Positions 22,528 to 33,565 of a stretch of DNA of 64,000 bases are shown piece by piece. The notes under the pieces were generated by a model. The model saw only the letters and a list, made by a program, of their open reading frames with translations, ran no database searches and was not told the origin of the DNA. Location: positions 262,052-326,051 of the forward strand of contig JNVV01000026.1 of assembly GCA_000733355.1 (NCBI GenBank), in the 5' to 3' direction. The translations under genes and the position numbers were made by a program. This stretch comes from Falciphora oryzae. Taxonomy: Eukaryota; Ascomycota; Sordariomycetes; Magnaporthales; Magnaporthaceae. Positions within the stretch are counted from its first letter, which is position 1; each line of letters opens with the position of its first letter.

Positions 22528-24180
22528 ATGAGATCCCAACGCGCTACCACCACCAAACTCCCCGTGCTTTTCAGACGGTTGGCCCAGACCGGCAGCCGGC
22601 CCGGTAGTTTTCATCCAGGCTACCCAGTCGCACGGCGCGTTGGAGTGGCTCAGCATCCTGTCTCAGCCCAGCAGCAACAACGCTGCCCGGCCTCTTCAGT
22701 CGCATCGTCGGCTGCTAGCAGAGACGCGGAGGCCTGTGAGATCAAGCTAGGCTCGGCCTCAACCTGGGACCCGACCGAGGACACGCCCTCCAAGGAAGAC
22801 GACATGTCAGACACCAGGCCGAGGCGTCGAAGCCGGAAGAAGGCCGGGCGTCACGCACGTGACGACAGCAGCGCAATCGAGACTCATGATGCGCCGCCAT
22901 CTTCTCAGACTGCTCTTCCTCACGATGCGCCTCAACCGGCTGCCGTGTCTGGCCATCCGGGAGGCGCAAACCATCTCCCGGCATCATCCGACCTCCTCAG
23001 CCGGCTGGTCCAGATGATTCACGCAAATAGCGCGGGCAACGGCGGTGCGCCGGCGGCCACATGGGTGGCTCCAGGCCAGCCGCCCCAGATGTCACAGCAG
23101 GCCCTGCCAGCCTATCATGGAGCAACAGGCTGGGCTTCGATAAATCATCCAGCGCCGTATTGGACCCCCATGAACCAACAAGCACCATCCTGGACGCCCA
23201 TAAACCAGCCGTCTCCGTTTGCGACGCCGACTCGACCGCCGCCTGTCGGACTCCCGCTGGAGGACTACATCCGCCAGAGCCTCCGCGCCAACCCAACCAA
23301 TCCCCTCAACCAGCAGCCGGCGCAGCACTACTCCACACAGGCGCCCGCTGGCGCCCCTCGGTCTCCCCGCCTCGACGAGCCGGCGCAGCCCGACGACCCA
23401 GCCCTCGACGTCCCCGCTGAGAAGAGCAAGAAGGCCAAGTCCCTCCGCAAGGCCGCCTCCAAGGCCGCCCTGAAGGAGGCCAGGCGGCTCAGGGAGGCCG
23501 GCCACAGCGACCCCATCATCCCGCCCTCGCCGGCGTCGGGCGGGATCCCCGAGCCCTCGCCGGCCTACCTGCTGCGCGCGTCCTTCACGACTAACCGTCT
23601 GAGCTCGCCGCGGCCGGTCCTGGTGGTGCTCGACCTCAACGGCACCCTGCTCTTCCGCCCCGTGCGCAGCCAGCCGAGGCACTTCGTCGCCCGCCCGCAC
23701 GCCCGCACCTTTCTCGACTACATCACCACCCGCTTCTGGGTCGTCGTCTGGTCCTCGGCCCGGCCCCAGAACGTCGGCTCCATGATCGACAGCCTCCTGC
23801 CCCGCGACGGGCCCGCCCGCGACCGCCTTGTCGCCGTCTGGTCGCGCGACGACCTGGGCCTGTCCAGGGACGACTACAACCGCCGCGTCCAGGTCTACAA
23901 GCGCCTGTCGCGCCTGTGGAGGGACGAGCGCATCGCGCGGTCGCACCCGGACTTTGCGGCAAAGGGCACCCGCTGGGGCCAGGGCGACACGGTGCTGGTG
24001 GACGACTCGGTCGAGAAGGCCCGCAGCGAGCCGCACAACCTCATCTGCGTCCCCGAGTGGGTCGGCGACATGAAGGAGGAGCCCGAGGTCCTGCCAAAGG
24101 TCCACGACTACATCAACGAGCTGTGCTACCAGAGCGACGTCAGCACCTACATCCGCGCGAACCCCTTCCGCGTTGAGTGA
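22528..24180 (+). CDS. FCP1/NIF-domain HAD-like phosphatase, catalytic motif DxN variant
   Basis: A single exon, 550 aa from the ATG at 22528. The first residues (MRSQRATTTKLPVLFRRLAQ) are basic and free of acidic residues, like a mitochondrial import peptide, which is why I prefer this start. Residues 30-360 are disordered: basic (RPRRRSRKKAGRH), then Pro/Gln-rich with near-repeats of the type W-x-P-x-N-Q. The FCP1 homology domain fills about residues 365-535: VLVVLDLNGTLLFRP (motif I), VVVWSSARPQNV (motif II), and DTVLVDDSVEKA with HNLICVPEW (motif IV region). Motif I reads DLNGT where active FCP1/SCP phosphatases have DxDxT. The nucleophile Asp is kept but the acid/base Asp is Asn. Substrate is unknown; Tim50-like or phosphatase roles are both possible. 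I do not assign a gene name. Confidence 0.8.
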   Translation: MRSQRATTTKLPVLFRRLAQTGSRPGSFHPGYPVARRVGVAQHPVSAQQQQRCPASSVASSAASRDAEACEIKLGSASTWDPTEDTPSKEDDMSDTRPRRRSRKKAGRHARDDSSAIETHDAPPSSQTALPHDAPQPAAVSGHPGGANHLPASSDLLSRLVQMIHANSAGNGGAPAATWVAPGQPPQMSQQALPAYHGATGWASINHPAPYWTPMNQQAPSWTPINQPSPFATPTRPPPVGLPLEDYIRQSLRANPTNPLNQQPAQHYSTQAPAGAPRSPRLDEPAQPDDPALDVPAEKSKKAKSLRKAASKAALKEARRLREAGHSDPIIPPSPASGGIPEPSPAYLLRASFTTNRLSSPRPVLVVLDLNGTLLFRPVRSQPRHFVARPHARTFLDYITTRFWVVVWSSARPQNVGSMIDSLLPRDGPARDRLVAVWSRDDLGLSRDDYNRRVQVYKRLSRLWRDERIARSHPDFAAKGTRWGQGDTVLVDDSVEKARSEPHNLICVPEWVGDMKEEPEVLPKVHDYINELCYQSDVSTYIRANPFRVE

Positions 24181-25011
24181 TGGATTGGTATTAGAGGGCG
24201 AGTTTTGGGTTAGGCCGCATGTTTCTTTTCTTTTATCTCTGTTCTTCGTTGCGACTTTTCAGCCTCACAATTGACCATTCTTCTTTCCGGCCCGAACGCG
24301 ATTCTCTATGGCCCACCTCTCTTTTCTTCTTCTATACTCCGTCGTAGAATTTCAACGAACATACCCCTCCATAAAGTTCCGATGAGAAGGAAAAAGCTCT
24401 ATCTCATTGGGGATCAGAAACGCCGCGCTGGATAAAGGTGCATGGTACAAGGAAGGCATATTAACTTTGTGCCCTTTCCTTCTTGTGTATCGTAGAGTGG
24501 ACTGGAGGGCACGCGCCGGTTCTGATGCGGGAGTGGCAGCGTCGTCTGCTGGCAAGATCACAGAAAACAGCCTAGTTGATGGGCTCAACCGTGACTCGAG
24601 GCAACACCAAGGACATCATGCAGCATCGAACTAACTGGGCGGAACATTATTCTGAGTCCTCATGCAGACGATCTCGCAGTGCTTGATCGCCGAATGGTAT
24701 TCATCTAAACGGAGAAAGCTACGCTAGCTAATACGCTCCATCACGATGGCCAATGATGCGTGCTGTGTGCCATACATGAAGTGACCACAGGGTCGTGTCT
24801 CATCTCCCATTGCTCCTACCCATCCGTCCAGTCGTAACATCATTTACTCCCACCCTTGCCTTGCCATCCATCCATCCCTACCACGGAACCCAACCATGCC
24901 TCCATCCCTGCCATTATTCCCAGCCAAACAAAATGAAGATCGCCTCCCATACCCTTTTTTCCCATGCGTTTTGATTTTTTTCTTTTTGTGTTGAGTTGAC
25001 GAGCGTGGTCT
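24181..25011. other. Convergent intergenic region (FCP1-domain gene / eEF1B-gamma)
   Basis: 831 bp containing both 3' UTRs. T-rich runs lie near 24220 and 24950-24990. No coding frame is recognised. Confidence 0.6.
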
Positions 25012-26683
25012 TTATTTGAAGACCTTGCCGTCGTAGTGGGGGTACTCCTTGCCGTCACGGACGACAGTGCGCTCCCACTCCCACTCGTCACGGACGTACT
25101 GCTTGTCCTCCTCCTTGGTGGGGTCAAGCTTGGTGAACGAGTACGACTCCCAGTCGGGAGCGACGTCGAAGACCTGGACGTGGTCCTGGCCACGGATGAC
25201 AAAGGCACCCTGGATGAAGGAGCCCTGGGCATCGCCGTAAACCGAGGCGCTGCCCATAAGGAACTTGCGCGAGGCCTCGAGACGCTGCTCGAAACCACCA
25301 ATCAGGTTGCACGACATGAAGGGGATGCCGAGCTCCTCGTTGTACTTGTACTCAACCTTCCACAGCGAGTACTCCTCAAAGTTGATGTTCTTCCAGAACC
25401 ACTCCATGGCGGCCGGGACGGGGTTGTTGGAGTACTGGCGCTTCCACTCGTCGATGGGGACCGAGGGCTTGGGCAGAAGGTCGCAGGGGTGCTTGGGCTT
25501 GGGCTTGGGCTTCTCCTCCTCCTCCTCCTCGTCATTGCCCTCGGCCGGGGCAGCCTTGGGCTTGGGGGCCTCCTTCTTGGGCTGCTCAGCCTTCTTGGGG
25601 GCGGTGTTGGTCAGCTTGGGTGTCTCGAGGAGCTCCAGCGGGGGAGCAACGGCCGAGTAGATTGGCTGCTGGTAGACGGTGGTGTACCACCGGGTAGTGT
25701 TGGGGTATTCCTGGCGCCACTTCTTGTCGAAGAAGAACTCGAAACCACGAGCGATGATGCCAACGGAGAACAGGTCGGCCAGGGTGATGCGCTCGCCAAC
25801 CAGGAAGGTGTTGTCCCTCAGGTGCTCCTCGACAACCGAGATGGCCTTGAGGGCCTTCTTGGAGGTCTCCTCAACAGCCTTCTTGTTGTAAGCGTCCTTG
25901 CCCAGGAGAGGCCTGTACCAGGCACCCATCGGGGGGAGGACCTCGGAGTTGAAGAAAGACATCCACTTGAGGATCGAGGCATAGCTACGGTGACCTGTTA
26001 GCTGCCGTGGTCATGGCGCTCAGCCCAGGCAGGGGTAGGGCTCAAGGGATAGCGGCAGCAACTTACTCCTGCTTGGTCTTGCCGAGGAGGGTGGTCTTCT
26101 CGTTCTGGGAGGTCACTTCAATGCCGGTCAGTACAATGTCGCCAAGGAGGTGATTGTGAGGGCATGAGTAGAAAATGAGGAAAGGAGAGCAACAGTCAGA
26201 TGTTAGAGTAAATCAACACGCATAGTTATTCAGCCAGGGATAACTGTTAAATGATTGTCTAGATCATCACACTGAGGAGGGGAACGACACGCCAAGTGAG
26301 TCACCACAGATGGGGGGTCGGCCGGTCAGGCAGCGAGAAAAAAAAAAAAAAAAGCCGAACACAACATACCGTAGATGGCGATGGCGATGCACTCGGACAG
26401 AACGTAGCCATCGCTGCCGACAAAGGTAGGGACCTTGGACAGCTTGTTGAAACTGAGGTAGTCCGCCGGCGGGTTGGCCGTGTCGGTCCCAACAACCTCA
26501 AGCTCCTTGTCGTTGGCCTTCGCAACCGCGAGGATGGCCGTCGAGCGGGGGTTGTTCTAGGGGCGCAGGTCAGCATTTTTGTCGCGGCCATTGCAGCGCC
26601 GGCGCGAATGCGCGCCAGGCGAAAAAGGTAGCGCGCGATCGCAGGAAGCTTACCTCGTAGGTGTAGAGCTTTCCGAACGCCAT
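25012..26683 (-). CDS. Translation elongation factor 1-gamma (eEF1B-gamma)
   Basis: Four exons: 26683-26654, 26556-26370, 26115-26067 and 25984-25012. Introns are 97, 254 and 82 nt, and a 10-codon first exon (MAFGKLYTYE) is present. The product is 412 aa, the usual length. The N-terminal GST-like domain (about 1-80, ending SECIAIAIYVTSQNEK across intron 2) and GST C-terminal domain (about 90-205, with YASILKWMSFFNSEVLPP) are followed by a Lys/Pro/Glu-rich linker (about 215-255). The conserved EF1G domain then runs to the end (AMEWFWKNINFEEYSLWK, GSASVYGD, HYDGKVFK). The protein anchors the eEF1B nucleotide-exchange complex that recharges eEF1A with GTP. Codon choice is strongly biased to C/G-ending codons, as expected for a highly expressed gene. 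The larger intron 2 carries an A16 tract near 26338. Confidence 0.96.
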
Positions 26684-27083
26684 GGCTGCGGTGTTTGCGA
26701 CCTGACTCTGCTGGGAGAAGAAAAAGCCCGGGGATGGTTGAGGTGTGTTTTCTGTGGAAGCAGCCGGAGGAAAAGCTCGAGGGAAAAAAAAATATACTCT
26801 CGGCTCACGTCCGTGCATCAATGGAGGGATTATTAGGTGGGGCTAGGAAATGACGAGATTACGCACCGTGTGGCTGCAGCCACAAGGCAGACGGTTAGCT
26901 GTGGCTCGCAGCAACCAGCGTCCCGCTGAGGGCCATCACGTGGGGCGTGTCCGGTTCAGCCGTGCAGGCGGGCCGCAAAAATCTCCAGCCTCGAAGCCGA
27001 GCCGGAGGACGGACCGCACCAACGACAACAATTGCACCCCGACGGCGATGTCTTGGTAGGGGCTCACCCCGCGAAACACGGAC
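26684..27083. promoter_or_regulatory. Divergent promoter, eEF1B-gamma / mitochondrial uS9
   Basis: 400 bp between two translation genes. A TCACGTG element lies at 26936-26942 (CACGTG core 26937-26942), and an A9 run near 26786 is in the eEF1B-gamma leader. Confidence 0.65.
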
Positions 27084-28110
27084 ATGAAGACCCTCAGGCC
27101 AGCCCTGGGCCTTGCCCGCGGCGCCGGCACACAATGCGCACCATTGCGGTCATTACAGCACCGCCTGCAGGCGCTCAGCATCGCGCCGAGCCCCGTCGCC
27201 GGCAGGGCTCAGTCGACCCTCTCCAGCACGCACACACCGGACAGCGCCCGGCTGGCAGCTGCGATGCAGGCCGCCACGACAGTGGCCCACGCGCGCCCGG
27301 TGCCCGTCTCGCCCTCGTACTTCTCCCGATCGAGCCAGTTCAACGACGACTACATCCGGATCAGTGACTACTTCAGGAGGCTGCAACATCTCCCCCTCGA
27401 CATGGTCCGTGTTGAGCCCGTGACGTGGAAGAAGCTGGCCGACTACAAGGCCGCCTGCGGAGAGAACGTGCGGGCGTCCGACTACGCCAACTGCATCAAG
27501 ATGGTGAGGCACCTGCACAAGATCGACCGCAGGCTCAAGTCGGACGGGCTCAAGGCCGCCCTGGTCCCGTTCATGCGGGACATCACGCCGCACCGCAACG
27601 AGCCCAAGCCGGCACACATCGACAAGTTCGGCAGGTCGCTGGGCGTCGGCCGGAGGAAGACGGCCTCGGCACGCGTCTACCTCGTCGAGGGCACCGGCGA
27701 GGTCCTGATCAACGGCAAGCCCATGTCCGAGGTCTTTGGCCGCGTCCACGACCGCGAGAGCGTCATCTGGCCCCTCAAGGCCACCGAGCGCATGGACAAG
27801 TACAGCGTCTGGGCCCGCGTCTCCGGCGGCGGCACCACCGGCCAGGCCGAGGCTCTCACCCTTGGGGTCTCCAAGGCCCTCATGGCCCACGAGCCCGCAC
27901 TCAAGCCTGTGCTTAGGCGAGGTAAGCCGAGATGCGGCATGCTTGTGGCTCCTATTGCGATTGAATCCCTCGACCGTGGTGTTCTGCCCATACTAACCCA
28001 TCTCCTTTCTTCCCGTAGCCGGCTGCGTCACCCGCGATCCCAGGATGGTGGAGAGGAAGAAGCCTGGCCACGTCAAGGCCCGGAAGATGCCTGCATGGGT
28101 CAAGCGTTAA
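27084..28110 (+). CDS. MRPS9: Mitochondrial small-subunit ribosomal protein uS9m (MRPS9)
   Basis: Two exons, 27084-27921 and 28019-28110. The intron is 97 nt with a perfect TACTAAC branch site near 27991 and splits an Ala codon. The product is 309 aa. The N-terminus ([15 protein letters not shown] and on) is rich in Arg, Ala and Leu and lacks acids for about 50 residues, a clear import sequence. Residues ~90-185 are the fungal-specific linker. The uS9 domain begins [19 protein letters not shown] and includes [21 protein letters not shown]. It ends with the conserved basic tail [15 protein letters not shown], which reaches the decoding site in all uS9 proteins. The tail is supplied by the second exon, which validates the splice. 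Confidence 0.96.
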
Positions 28111-29269
28111 AACGTATACCATCACATTTACTGCTCGCGGCCATGCCGCATGCTGCTCTCATGCAGCTGGTGTGACGTATATTCATAGTAGACCGTTCGA
28201 TCGGTGGGCTCGGCGTCTGGCTCCAACACTCTCGAGGCGTATGGATGTCGTCAGACAGGGGCCAACAACTCTCAATGTCCTCCGCCGCGGCAGCAGGGAG
28301 TCCATTCGCATGTGCGAGATCGGCGTGACTCGGCTGTAAGACGCCAGTGACGCTTCTCCTAGTCGACTCATCCCCCCCAACGCCGTGACGGAACCGAGGG
28401 AGAATGCCTGCATCAATCATGTACCATTCTCATGTACGACAAGGTAGCATTTCTGCGGGAGTGATATCCCACTCACACAAGCAGATTACATAAATCTAAG
28501 GGCCAATGTTAAGGAACATGTATATAAAAGCACAAGTCGCGGAACGGCTCTCCAGCCCCCGTTTTCGGAAAGCCAGGCATAGGCAAAAGTGTTGCTCGTA
28601 ATGTTTCCAGCAACTCTAGCTCTGGTACAACATTTAGGGTACTGGTATATATTCCTGTTTTAAAGCACTTGACATTCCTCGCACATGGTCACTCAACGGC
28701 GGGCAGCGCAACGCCAAATATCGACGGCCGCTGCATGGTCCTCCCCACCACGCCGAGTCGCCCGGGGGTTTGCTGTACCTTGTTTCCGGCTCGATACAGG
28801 GGTGAGGTGAGGGGAAGACGACCGGCCGGCTGGCGGCTGCGCCATGGGACAAGCACTTCGGCACCTTGCAATGTGGACTGTCGACAACGTGCTTGGGTCG
28901 TACCGACATCCTCTGTCAAGACAAGGGATCCTCACCAGCTCGGGGGGCTTCGGTAAGGTGTTCCCGCATGTCTCCCTATCCTTGCGGAGAGGCTGGCATG
29001 TGGGCGCAGGGAGGGGACACCAGATATTGGATATCGGACGCCGTTGTTCGATTTACTCTTGTCTTCACCTTCCTGAATATCAGAGCTAGGGTTTGCCGTT
29101 CTACAATCCCGCTGACAATATAGAATGGGATGCCCCTCGAGAACATACATCATCCGAGTCGTGCACTGCTCGGAACCACACAGGCTGTCTCCTCACGGCG
29201 CCCAAATAAAAATCTGCAGTTCCGAACACGCTAATTGGAACGCCCATTACCCGAACTTATCCTGCAGTC

Positions 29270-29395
29270 TCCTTTGCTGTTTCCTGTTTCCTGTGTGCTA
29301 TCCTATTTCCTATATCCTTTTCTGTTTCCTGTATGTTTTCCTATCTCCCGTACGCTTTCCCATTTCCGATAAGCCTTTCCTGTTTCCTGTACCCA
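29270..29395 (+). repeat. Degenerate TTTCCTGT/TTTCCTAT array
   Basis: About a dozen imperfect copies of an octamer-like unit (TTTCCTGT, TTTCCTAT, TTTCCCAT and similar) follow one another over some 125 bp, spaced 7-13 bp. The region is pyrimidine-rich on the plus strand. Function is unknown. Confidence 0.7.
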
Positions 29396-31387
29396 GAAGA
29401 AAGATAACTTACGGGGTATCAATTCTAAGTTTATCGGTGTTCTAAATAACCCGGTTGCGCAGTTTATACGAACTGCAGGCTTTTATTTAGGAAGCGTAAC
29501 AGGCCATCTCCTCCATGTCCCCGACGTCGCCTCTCGCTACGCGTAGCTCCCGGAGATTCAAGAGCTTGACATTCTCTAGACGCCCCTAGCGTCCCCTTTT
29601 TCTCCGCCGGACAGCTATGGTCCGGACGTCCAAGCTCATCAAATTTCGGAGGCGCCGGGTACGCGTGCTGTCAGTGTCCGGCGTGGACGCGCTCGGGGCT
29701 ACCGGCCAGCCTGTCATTTCCAGCCCCTTAACGTTTCTCGAGACAAAGAGAGGCTGGACTCTTGTCCGGACTTGTTTTCCTTCTTTTCCCTTGCCTTCCG
29801 CGTCGCCTTGCCACGGTGAAGGGGGAGATGACGAGATTACTCAAAACGGCGTCATGGTTTTAGGATCACGAAGCATGTTGAGTGGCTTTTACCGGACCCA
29901 TGCCCGAATAACGGCGACTAGCACCCTGTTGGGCAATGCTGAGGCGGGCAGGGCGGGCACGCTCTCCATATTCAAACGATTAGTTTGCCACTTTTGGCAT
30001 GGGGGCGGTTCGCGCCTCGCGAAACTTGGAATCCTTCGGGGCAAGCCTTACAACCGGCGCCGCCGACTAGTCTAGCCCTGATGGAGACTGGTCAGAGACG
30101 TCAAGAAAAAAAAAAAAAAAAAAAGCGGCTTGAAGCCTCATCTTGCGACAAAAAAAAAGAAAGCGGCGGCGGCTTCCAGCCCCAACCCTTGCGGACACAA
30201 GATGAAGGGGGATCCCTCCATGGCCACGAGGGCTTTCGCACTTGGCTAAAAAGAAGGTCTAAACGGCCCGAGGTGCATCCTTGGCTCGCGCAAGCCGGTT
30301 GCTTCCAGAAACTTGGGTGTTTAGGTTAGCCCGGCCAGTTTCGGGCAGAGGGGTTGCGTGGCATCATGCCGTTTCAGGTTCAAGTGGCTGACTCTTGGAG
30401 CTGCCATCCCGGGCTGGAACTTGGGAGCGAGGCGAAAAGGAAGCAAGCGGCGACAACCAAGAAAATTTTTTTTTTTGATAGGAGATTGCCGAGATGGCCT
30501 TGGCCGCCCCAAATACCGATACCAGACCCCGGGACTGATCGGCGGAACGCAGGACGGGAATCTGGCCCATTCAATGCTGGGACCGAAAATGATCACCTGA
30601 CGATTGCCGGGGCTGTCGTCGAGCTTCCTCCAGCACTGCCCTCCTCGGCCTAGTTTCCGAGCCAGAGCGGCAATATTTTCTTGTGTTATAACGTAGCCCG
30701 GGCGCTCTTTTTCATGCGCCCGCGACGACGACATGGCGCCTCATTCACCTCAGACGGCATGCCCCGAAAAGCGCCCTGAGCCAAACCAGACGAGAAAACA
30801 GAGAGGACAAGGTGCGCCGGCGGCCGGCAGCAATGTAGTCATGAAACTGGTCCTCGTCTTGGCTGAGGGGGGTATATATGAACGGTTAAGGAAGCGAGCA
30901 TGAGGGCAGGCGCGCGCGCCCGGGGGCGCCCGGGGATGGGGGTTCTGCGGCAAACGCCCCCGGGCTATCTAGACGCGAGCGCATACTTGGTGTTTGGCCA
31001 CGCTGGGGCGCGCGGCTGGGTGGTGCGCCAAGAGCAGCCGAATAACTAAAAAGTCGACCCAAAATGCATCATGCCCTGGGCGAAGCGAGGCGATGGAGCG
31101 TACGTGAACATCAAGCGATGCCACAGCGGCAGTAGCGAAGATGGAGGCACAGCACATTCCTTCGTCATAGCGATTGCGCCGGGCTCGGGCCGGACCAGCC
31201 TCGGTGACCAGGCGGTTCGCATTGAAGCCCGGGAGGCCTACCGATCTTGGATACGCAGCCCCGCGTGACCTATTGGATCTCGTGGTTTCGGGAGGGTCAA
31301 AAGTGATAAGTGATTTCGGAAGTGATTTGTGATTTCGTACCTGGTACGCAGCGCCCGACGCTGTGGGTCGCGGTCGCGCCACGTCTC

Positions 31388-31388
<1 letters not shown>

Positions 31389-31419
<31 letters not shown>
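31389..31419 (+). repeat. A31 homopolymer
   Basis: A run of 31 A residues, the longest homopolymer in the window. A second interrupted A tract begins about 80 bp downstream (31497-31520). Confidence 0.9.
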
Positions 31420-31422
<3 letters not shown>

Positions 31423-33349
31423 ACCAAAAAACATGATGGGTCGGCATGGAATGGGCGATCAAGCGAAGGCTGGGGGATGCAAGAAGCGAAGAGTTAAAAA
31501 AAAAAAAAATAAAAAAAAAATTGGCCACTGATCCGTCAGCCTCATATGAAGAAAAAAGAAACCAATCCCAGGGCGTGGGCGGAGTGACGCCGCCGAACAG
31601 AGGTCTCAGCTCGCCAGCTCGAGGGTGGGGTTTGGTCGCCTCGTCGGCGGTGATCGACGCATGCAAAATGATGTCGTCTTGGCCGGGACGAGGCTGATGG
31701 GCGAGATCGCAGATCGCCGAGGTGCAGGAGTCGTGATAGATTTCCCTAGACGACACGACATGCCTGCCCGCCTAGGAAAGGTGCCCGATGGAAGCAGGGC
31801 AAAAACAATAGGTACCTGTGCCACAAGCGTGCTGGTTGGCTCGGACATGGGAGCGCATGCCGGCATTCAAGTTAGGCGCGCGTCCGCACGAAGGGACCCT
31901 GCAGGGCAGCCTTAGCTGATTGACTCTGGTCTTTGGCTGAGCGTGTGCAGCTCAGTGCAGCTCAGTGCACGCTGCCGTGCCACACGTGCGTGGCGGTTCG
32001 TGCAGTGCGCTACGACGGGCGCCCGCATCAGCGCATCAGCGCACCTGCAGGCTCTCATAGAACGAACACAAAGCAAAATAAAAACGTGGGGTGAGTGGCT
32101 GATTTTGCCCCCCATGCGTCTGACTCCGCGCGTCATCCTAAGCTTACTTTGTCCATCGTCGGTGCGGCCTCCTCCACCGAGGTCGCATTTCGTCGCGACC
32201 GGCTTTGGGGTGGTAGCACATGGAGTCGAAATGCCGAAAAGGGTGTTTCCACCAGGTTGCTTGCCAATGAAATACTGGCCAGTGGCTCGTCACAGCGGGC
32301 CAGCCAGGCACTCGCCGACCGGGGAAGCGAGAGACCGATTCAAAGCCATTGGAGCCATGGTGCTCTGCTAGCTTGCCTCGCTTCCCTAGGCGGCGGTTAG
32401 TGTGGTCAGCCAGCAGGTTAGTAAACATGATATGAATGTTCATTTGTCGCGTGCATGGAAAGGGTGAAGCGGAACGGGTCAGTGAAATGCAAAACCTTTT
32501 CCCGGGGTTGCAGTTTTATTTTTGTTGCCCCTTGCCTCTTTTAGCTCCTCGCGCCTCCCAGCCTCGTTCTGGGAAAAAACGTCTTTGCGGATGGCGCCGC
32601 AGGAATAAAGAACCAAGTCCCAATTCGGCCAAGAATGCACAGCCTAGAAACTTCCATCCTGAGATTGGAAGCCGCTCCCACTCGCACCAGGCTGCACAAG
32701 CAAGGGCCGTGATACCCTAGACGGACAAGATATACGAGCTACCAGCTAGAGGTTGGGCTCTTGGGCTCAGGTCGATCAGCTTGGGCTGGGCTCGCACTCC
32801 CAGACAGCCGTCCGAACACAGAGCCTGATGCATCGGTCCTGCCCAAGCCCAGCTACAGCTTGTTCGCCAAGGCTGGTACCGTGCCTCCCATCCGTGGGCC
32901 TAAACGTTTTGGGAAACAGGCATAACCTCGGCAGCAAAGGTTGAAAATCCCGTACTCCCACAAACCGATCTACGTGCGCAGACGGTACGGATATCTGACT
33001 GCCAAATCCCTCGATGCGGCTCGCCCGTTTCCGACTCTGGGGAAATCGAGCAAGATTCTGTTGTGCGTAGGTAGCGGGCAGGATGGATCGGAGCTGGTTG
33101 TGTTTCTGGTTTTTCCGTGCGGCAAAGAAGAAATAAATAAATAAAGGTAAATTTCGATACCGAGATAGGGATTGCCAGGATCCTGAGAAAGGAGAAAAAA
33201 AAAAAAAAAAAACCCCGCGGTTCATCGTCGGAGACCAGCGAATGCTACCTTCCGCTCCGCCGCCGCGGACCCTGGGCTCAAACTCGTTGAGCACGCGTGG
33301 CCAAGGGGCCATGTACCGAGAGAGGTCGAAAGAGTGCCCACCCATGCAA

Positions 33350-33565
33350 GGTACCGGTACCTCGCGAACGCATCTGCACGACTCCACCCCAGAGCCCCTG
33401 TCATTTGGCCAACATCCCGGTTGGTGCTGGAGCATGGGCCCCATGCAGCCTTTCAAGAACGACATCGCACTCCAAACACATTCATTCTTGTAGGGATCAG
33501 GGTTCGAACTCGCACGCCACCAGCGCAAAAGGGAACGCGATCCTCTCTCTGCCACGTACCGGTAC
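33350..33565. repeat. Pair of GTACCGGTAC palindromes
   Basis: GGTACCGGTACC at 33350-33361 is a perfect 12-bp palindrome. GTACCGGTAC recurs at 33556-33565, 205 bp further on. Between them lies a GGTTCGAACTC sequence (about 33501) that resembles a tRNA/SINE B box, and an A-rich tract follows at 33621-33643. No intact tRNA cloverleaf can be drawn, so a decayed SINE is only a suggestion. Confidence 0.35.

Noticed and set aside
31940..32060. CRISPR-like or satellite array
   Set aside because: Only two copies each of CAGCTCAGTG and GCATCAGC are present; CRISPR is not expected in a nuclear fungal genome.
33481..33540. Possible tRNA gene (GGTTCGAACTC)
   Set aside because: The T stem does not pair and no acceptor, D or anticodon arm can be drawn on either strand.
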